Below, piece by piece: positions 5,257-8,192 of a stretch of 8,192 nt of DNA. This stretch comes from an uncultured Pedobacter sp. (GTDB taxonomy: Bacteria; Bacteroidota; Bacteroidia; Sphingobacteriales; Sphingobacteriaceae), in assembly GCA_946478755.1 (NCBI GenBank), contig CAMLDJ010000248.1:1-8192 (forward strand). The letters run 5' to 3'. The translations under genes and the position numbers were made by a program. Below the pieces are notes generated by a model. That model ran no database searches and had not been told where the DNA came from. It worked only from the letters and a program-made list of their open reading frames with translations. Within the stretch, counting starts at the first letter, position 1. Each line of letters opens with the position of its first letter.

Positions 5257-6352
5257 GGTTTATTGTTCCGTTAGTGACGTCAAATAAAGTGACCGGCACC
5301 GCAATTTTGTTAAATACAGCCAGCACACGTTCTTTTCCGGTATCTGTAATAAAAAGCTGTCCAAAATCATGATGCGACACCATTTCCATCAGTTTATGCA
5401 ATCTGTTGTCGTCCAGCTTATCAAAAATATCATCTAGTAACAGCAGCGGCTTAAAGCCTTTATATTTCTGAAGATAAGCATATTGCGCCAGTTTCAGCGC
5501 AATTAAAAAAGATTTTTGCTGCCCTTGTGAGCCAAATTTTTTCAAGGCCATATCTGCGATCGTAAAGATCAGTTCATCTTTATGAATTCCAATCGTAGTT
5601 CTTTCCAGCAGCTTATCTTTCTCTATCGACTGCAACAAAAGCTGATCGAAAGCAGCGTCCTTAAGCTGGCTCTGGTAATGCAGGCTTACCTGTTCCGTGT
5701 CCTCCGTTAAAAACTGGTAGTATTTTGCAAACAAGGGGATAAACTCCACCATAAACTGCTGTCGCTTAACGTAGATCTTTTTACCTGAGGCCACCAGCTG
5801 ATCATTATAAATCTCCAGTAAGGTCGGATCATAGCTGCGTGTGACCGCAATCTGCTTCAACAGCGCGTTCCGGTTCAACAGGTGGCGGTTGTACAGGATC
5901 AGCTCATCCAGGTAATGCATATCGGTCTGGGAGATCACATTATCCATAAAACGTCTCCGCTCCTCACTTCCTTCCATAATGATATTGGTATCGTAAGGCG
6001 AGATCATGACCAACGGAAACAAACCAATATGACTGGCCAGTTTATCGTATTCCTTTTTATTGCGCTTAAATTGTTTTTTCTGGCTGCGCTTTACCCCGCA
6101 GGTAATCTTCTCATTTTTCCCCTGGCGGTCAAAATCCCCCTGAATCAAAAAAAGATCCTGACCGGATTTGATTTGCTGCGTATCGACCGGATTAAAATAC
6201 CCTTTGCAAAGGCACAGGTAATGAATGGCGTCCAGCAAATTAGTTTTACCTGCCCCATTATTACCTACAAATGCATTTACTGTTTTTGAAAAACTAACAT
6301 TTGCGTCCGTATAGTTTTTAAAATTAAGAAGGGTAATGTTTTTTAACCACAT
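5249..6352 (-). CDS. recF: DNA replication and repair protein RecF
   Basis: RecF is an SMC-like ABC ATPase that binds DNA at gaps and helps RecOR load RecA at stalled forks. From the ATG at 6350-6352 (MWLKNITLLNFKNY) the protein has 367 residues, a usual length. Walker A, GNNGAGKT, is at residues 30-37. The family block with GSEERRRFMD lies near 128-137. IGIHKDEL is at about 254-261. The ABC signature SQGQQKS is at 275-281. Walker B, LLLLDD followed by IFDKLD, spans about 303-314. An in-frame TTG at 6367 would add five residues, but it lies inside the predicted -7 box, so the ATG is preferred. The stop overlaps the DUF721 start by 8 bp. The gene is divergent from the TPR protein gene across about 200 bp holding both promoters. 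Confidence 0.96.
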   Translation of the reverse strand: MWLKNITLLNFKNYTDANVSFSKTVNAFVGNNGAGKTNLLDAIHYLCLCKGYFNPVDTQQIKSGQDLFLIQGDFDRQGKNEKITCGVKRSQKKQFKRNKKEYDKLASHIGLFPLVMISPYDTNIIMEGSEERRRFMDNVISQTDMHYLDELILYNRHLLNRNALLKQIAVTRSYDPTLLEIYNDQLVASGKKIYVKRQQFMVEFIPLFAKYYQFLTEDTEQVSLHYQSQLKDAAFDQLLLQSIEKDKLLERTTIGIHKDELIFTIADMALKKFGSQGQQKSFLIALKLAQYAYLQKYKGFKPLLLLDDIFDKLDDNRLHKLMEMVSHHDFGQLFITDTGKERVLAVFNKIAVPVTLFDVTNGTINHA

Positions 6353-6364
6353 AGTATCAATAGA

Positions 6365-6372
6365 CAAAGTTA
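6365..6372 (-). promoter_or_regulatory. Predicted -7 element for recF (TAACTTTG)
   Basis: TAACTTTG on the minus strand matches TAnnTTTG exactly and ends 12 nt before the recF ATG, implying a leader of only several nucleotides. No good TTG appears 19-21 nt upstream. It would drive recF and DUF721 together. Confidence 0.5.
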
Positions 6373-6501
6373 CCGTTTAGCTTTGTTAATTCGATGATTT
6401 GTTTTTCCTTAACACGGGCGGTTTACCCTAAATAATCAACCTTCATCCCGGTTCTGATTAATGCTCAGTTCATTAATTTTATTTAAATACTTACAAATTG
6501 G

Positions 6502-6531
6502 TTGATACTTTGATGTAAAAATGTATTTTTG
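6502..6531 (+). promoter_or_regulatory. Promoter of the TPR gene (TTG-N19-TATTTTTG)
   Basis: TTG at 6502-6504 and TATTTTTG at 6524-6531 are separated by 19 nt, matching both halves and the spacing of the Bacteroidota primary sigma promoter. The ATG follows 24 nt after the -7 box, leaving a short AT-rich leader. This is the best promoter in the window. The rest of the recF-TPR intergenic stretch (6373-6500) shows nothing further. Confidence 0.7.
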
Positions 6532-6555
6532 CAATCCTTAATTTTTTTAAATAAA

Positions 6556-7227
6556 ATGTCTACAACAGAAAAAGAAATAAATCGGCCCGTAAGAAAAGGC
6601 TCTTTTTTAGAAGAAAATTCTAAAAGTCTTTTATTCATTGCAGGTGCAATTGTAGTATTAATAGGCATATATTTCTGGTATCAGAACGTATATCTTAAAA
6701 ACAGGGCCGAAGAAGCATCCGCTAAAATGTATAAAGCGGAGCAATACGTTGGTGCTGCAGATTCATTGGCTAATAAGGCCATAAATGGTGAAGGCGGTTA
6801 TCCCGGTCTTGAAAAAATTGCGGAAGAGTATGACAATACCAAATCGGCAAACCTGGCCAATCTGTACCTTGGTGGTATTTATTTGCGTAAAGGCGATTAC
6901 AAAAAGGCGGCAGAGGTTTTAGGAAAGTATGCCGAAACCGGAAGCCCTGTTGCGGATCCCCTGGCCCTTGGCTTATTGGGGGATGCTTACAGCGAATTGA
7001 AAGACTTTAAGCAGGCAGCAACCTATTACAAAAAAGCGGCTGACAAATCCAGCAATAAATTCACCTCGCCAATGTTCCTTAAGAAACTCGGATTGGTGTA
7101 CGAACACCTGAAAGATTTTAAAAATGCGGAAGAGGCTTATACTAAAATAAAAACTCAATATCCTGAGAGTCAGGAAGCTGCTATGATCGATGAGTATATC
7201 GCACGCGCATCCGTTCAGGCTAAATAA
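6556..7227 (+). CDS. Membrane-anchored tetratricopeptide repeat protein, YfgM-like layout
   Basis: This is a 223-residue protein. The ATG at 6556 is chosen over an in-frame TTG at 6529, which falls inside the -7 box. A polar N-terminus (residues 1-23, with RPVRKG) precedes one membrane helix at about 24-44, so the N-terminus is probably cytoplasmic and the rest periplasmic. At least three TPR-like units follow: about 99-128 (ANLYLGGIYLRKGDYKKAAE), 134-165 (LALGLLGDAYSELKDFKQAA) and 171-204 (FLKKLGLVYEHLKDFKNAEE). This matches YfgM of proteobacteria in length and layout, an inner-membrane protein linked to the SecYEG/periplasmic chaperone network; shared ancestry is not shown. TPR domains bind proteins, so a scaffold role is likely but the partner is unknown. 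It has its own promoter and terminator. A TPR gene between recF and ribH is, from memory, a recurring Bacteroidota order. Confidence 0.88.
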   Translation: MSTTEKEINRPVRKGSFLEENSKSLLFIAGAIVVLIGIYFWYQNVYLKNRAEEASAKMYKAEQYVGAADSLANKAINGEGGYPGLEKIAEEYDNTKSANLANLYLGGIYLRKGDYKKAAEVLGKYAETGSPVADPLALGLLGDAYSELKDFKQAATYYKKAADKSSNKFTSPMFLKKLGLVYEHLKDFKNAEEAYTKIKTQYPESQEAAMIDEYIARASVQAK

Positions 7228-7247
7228 AAAGCATAAAATATTTACAG

Positions 7248-7277
7248 AAAAGGTTAGCATACTGCTAGCCTTTTTTT
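7248..7277 (+). terminator. Rho-independent terminator after the TPR gene
   Basis: AAAAGGTTAGCA (7248-7259) pairs with TGCTAGCCTTTT (7263-7274) over a 3-nt loop, with one G-U wobble. A T7 run at 7271-7277 ends it. It starts 20 nt after the TPR stop and separates that gene from ribH. Confidence 0.9.
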
Positions 7278-7310
7278 GTACCCGCTACCCATTCATTCCT
7301 GATTTTTAGC

Positions 7311-7318
7311 TATGTTTG
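7311..7318 (+). promoter_or_regulatory. Predicted -7 element for ribH (TATGTTTG), 4 nt from the start codon
   Basis: TATGTTTG matches TAnnTTTG exactly and ends 4 nt before the ribH ATG at 7323. The transcription start expected from such a box falls at or within a few bases of the ATG, so the mRNA may be leaderless. No TTG is visible at the -33 position. No room or sign exists for an FMN riboswitch between the terminator and the gene. Confidence 0.5.
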
Positions 7319-7322
7319 CAGC

Positions 7323-7814
7323 ATGGCAACACAATTAAAAAACCTATCCGATTTTTCCCATACAACCGTACCAGATGGCAGTCCTTTTAAATTTGCAATT
7401 GCCGTTGCAGAGTGGAATGCTGAAGTAACTGGCAGCTTATACAATGGTGCGCTGGCAACTTTACTTAAACATGGCGTTTCAAAAGACAACATTATTTCTG
7501 TGGCCGTGCCAGGTAGCTTTGAGCTTACTGCTGCTGCTGAAATACTTTTACAAAAGCACAAAGATCTTGATGGGGTGATCTGCTTAGGTTGCGTGATTCA
7601 GGGAGAAACCAAACACTTCGACTTTATTTGCGATGCCGTAGCCAATGGCATCACACAGGTCGGTGTTAAACATGCGAAACCCGTGATATTTGGCGTGCTG
7701 ACTACCAACGACCAGCAACAGGCGGTTGACAGGGCCGGTGGCAAGCATGGCAATAAAGGAGACGAAGCCGCAATCACTGCTTTAAAAATGGCAGAACTTG
7801 CTGCTACAATCTAG
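7323..7814 (+). CDS. ribH: 6,7-dimethyl-8-ribityllumazine synthase
   Basis: RibH condenses 5-amino-6-ribitylamino-uracil with 3,4-dihydroxy-2-butanone 4-phosphate to lumazine, the step before riboflavin synthase. The enzyme is cytoplasmic and usually a pentamer or 60-subunit capsid. The 163-residue length fits, with a short N-terminal extension (about 20 residues) before the core strand FKFAIAVAEWN, where Trp31 sits at the aromatic stacking position. Other motifs are PGSFEL at 63-68, GCVIQGETKHFDFI at 89-102 with catalytic His98, FGVLTTND at 123-130, and the phosphate-site region AVDRAGGKHGNKG at 134-146. Gln93 stands where many homologues have Arg (VIRG); I believe Gln is common in Bacteroidota. 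The gene lies alone, apart from other rib genes, after a terminator and with its own -7 box. The small lipoprotein gene follows 62 nt later. Confidence 0.96.
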   Translation: MATQLKNLSDFSHTTVPDGSPFKFAIAVAEWNAEVTGSLYNGALATLLKHGVSKDNIISVAVPGSFELTAAAEILLQKHKDLDGVICLGCVIQGETKHFDFICDAVANGITQVGVKHAKPVIFGVLTTNDQQQAVDRAGGKHGNKGDEAAITALKMAELAATI

Positions 7815-7819
7815 GAAAC

Positions 7820-7850
7820 TTTGATCTTTTTGTTAAAAACTGTAGATTAG
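7820..7850 (+). promoter_or_regulatory. Possible promoter of the 40-residue lipoprotein gene (TTTG-N19-TAGATTAG)
   Basis: TTTG at 7820-7823 and TAGATTAG at 7843-7850 are spaced by 19 nt. The second box differs from TAnnTTTG at one base. The ATG at 7877 follows 26 nt downstream after an A9 run. The spacing is right, but the -7 match is imperfect. Confidence 0.4.
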
Positions 7851-7876
7851 CATCATATACCATTAAAAAAAAACAG

Positions 7877-7999
7877 ATGAAGAAAGTTGCAATACTATTG
7901 CTTGGCGTGTTTTTTGCAATAACCCTTTTAGAGGCTTGCTCTAACAAACTTTGTCCGGCGTACAGTTCGTATCCGCAGGGTAAAAGAAGGAGAGGCTAG
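7877..7999 (+). CDS. Tiny lipoprotein, 40 residues, function unknown
   Basis: The ATG at 7877 opens a 40-codon frame ending in TAG at 7997-7999. MKKVAILLLGVFFAITLL is a typical lipoprotein signal. It ends in LEAC (residues 18-21), so Cys21 is the likely lipid site, although Glu at the second lipobox position is unusual. The mature peptide would be only 20 residues: CSNKLCPAYSSYPQGKRRRG, with a second cysteine (Cys26) in a CPAY motif and a strongly basic tail KRRRG. I do not recognise a named family, though short Bacteroidota lipoproteins with a CPAY motif are familiar to me. The A-rich leader, plausible promoter and clean signal peptide argue that it is real despite its size. It lies 26 nt before the YtxJ-like gene and is probably cotranscribed with it, which hints at, but does not prove, a thiol-related role. 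Confidence 0.72.
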   Translation: MKKVAILLLGVFFAITLLEACSNKLCPAYSSYPQGKRRRG

Positions 8000-8025
8000 T
8001 CTTCCCTAAATTGAAGAATAAACGC

Positions 8026-8192
8026 ATGCAGTGGACCAACATTACCGATCTGGAACAGATTGGTCAGATAAAACAACAAAAAGGCTATAGCCTGATCTTT
8101 AAACACAGTACACGCTGTTCCGTTAGCCTGATGGCCAAGAGGCGGTTTGAGATGGACTGGAGTGTTATTCCAGCACATACTTCTCTGTATTT
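8026..8192 (+). CDS. ytxJ: YtxJ/BrxC-type monothiol bacilliredoxin, N-terminal part, cut by right edge
   Basis: The first 55 residues are visible and the frame runs off the window. Full-length members have about 110-130 residues with a thioredoxin-like fold and reduce bacillithiol-protein mixed disulfides in the cytoplasm (family knowledge). MQWTNITDLEQIGQIKQQ is followed by the diagnostic block LIFKHSTRCSVSLMAKRRFE, with Cys31 in TRCSVS at the active-site loop. There is no second cysteine two residues later, fitting the monothiol type. The ATG at 8026 matches the usual M-x-W start. An in-frame TTG at 8011 is possible but less likely. No signal peptide is seen. It follows the 40-residue lipoprotein gene by 26 nt. 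If correct, the organism should make bacillithiol, which many Bacteroidota do. Confidence 0.85.
   Translation, partial: MQWTNITDLEQIGQIKQQKGYSLIFKHSTRCSVSLMAKRRFEMDWSVIPAHTSLY

Noticed and set aside
6529..6555. Upstream TTG start for the TPR protein
   Set aside because: It overlaps the -7 box of the best promoter in the window, so it would not be in the mRNA.
7278..7322. FMN riboswitch upstream of ribH
   Set aside because: Only about 45 nt separate the terminator from the start codon, far too short for an RFN element, and no conserved RFN pairing is visible.
1..8192. CRISPR array, tRNA or rRNA genes, insertion sequences, toxin-antitoxin or defence genes
   Set aside because: No regularly spaced repeats, cloverleaf, transposase motifs, terminal inverted repeats or defence-family motifs were found; the window is filled by housekeeping genes.

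Overview
This window looks like ordinary chromosome from a member of the Bacteroidota, most likely a Sphingobacteriaceae relative such as Pedobacter or Mucilaginibacter. Three things suggest this. Starts lack Shine-Dalgarno sequences and often follow A-rich leaders. Several promoters carry the Bacteroidota -7 element TAnnTTTG. The gene set and order are familiar for the phylum: NrnA-type DHH protein with an FKBP lipoprotein, ndk, DUF721 overlapping recF, a membrane-anchored TPR protein beside ribH, and YtxJ. The DNA is moderately AT-rich and tightly packed. I see no IS element, prophage, CRISPR array, tRNA or rRNA. Genus assignment is inference.

Layout. (1) 1-1058, minus strand: tatD followed 2 nt later by a type I L-asparaginase gene that runs off the left edge. 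(2) 1091-3254, minus strand: nrnA followed by a two-domain FKBP lipoprotein gene, closed by a clear terminator at 1091-1126. (3) 3394-3937, plus strand: ndk, divergent from nrnA, closed by a 15-bp-stem terminator. (4) 3976-4958, plus strand: a secreted Mip/FkpA-type FKBP isomerase and a 57-residue lipoprotein/membrane peptide. (5) 4966-6352, minus strand: recF and an overlapping DUF721 (DciA-like) gene, convergent with region 4. (6) 6556-7277, plus strand: a TPR protein with one membrane helix, then a terminator. (7) 7311-8192, plus strand: ribH (lumazine synthase), a 40-residue lipoprotein, and the start of a YtxJ-type bacilliredoxin cut by the right edge.

How the genes relate. Two envelope prolyl isomerases (one lipid-anchored, one secreted) flank nrnA/ndk and probably support folding in the cell envelope. 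NrnA recycles nanoRNA and pAp, while Ndk balances nucleoside triphosphates. RecF and DUF721 belong to replication and repair. RibH makes the flavin precursor, and YtxJ belongs to bacillithiol redox control. These are mainly housekeeping functions, and I do not see a convincing new multi-gene system.

The most interesting signals are small. Predicted -7 boxes lie so close to start codons (ribH and tatD especially) that mRNAs may be leaderless. Two short, poorly characterised lipoprotein genes are present. Paired A8 tracts lie inside the secreted FKBP gene. The FKBP lipoprotein has a degenerate first domain. Every stretch without a gene is shorter than 300 bases.
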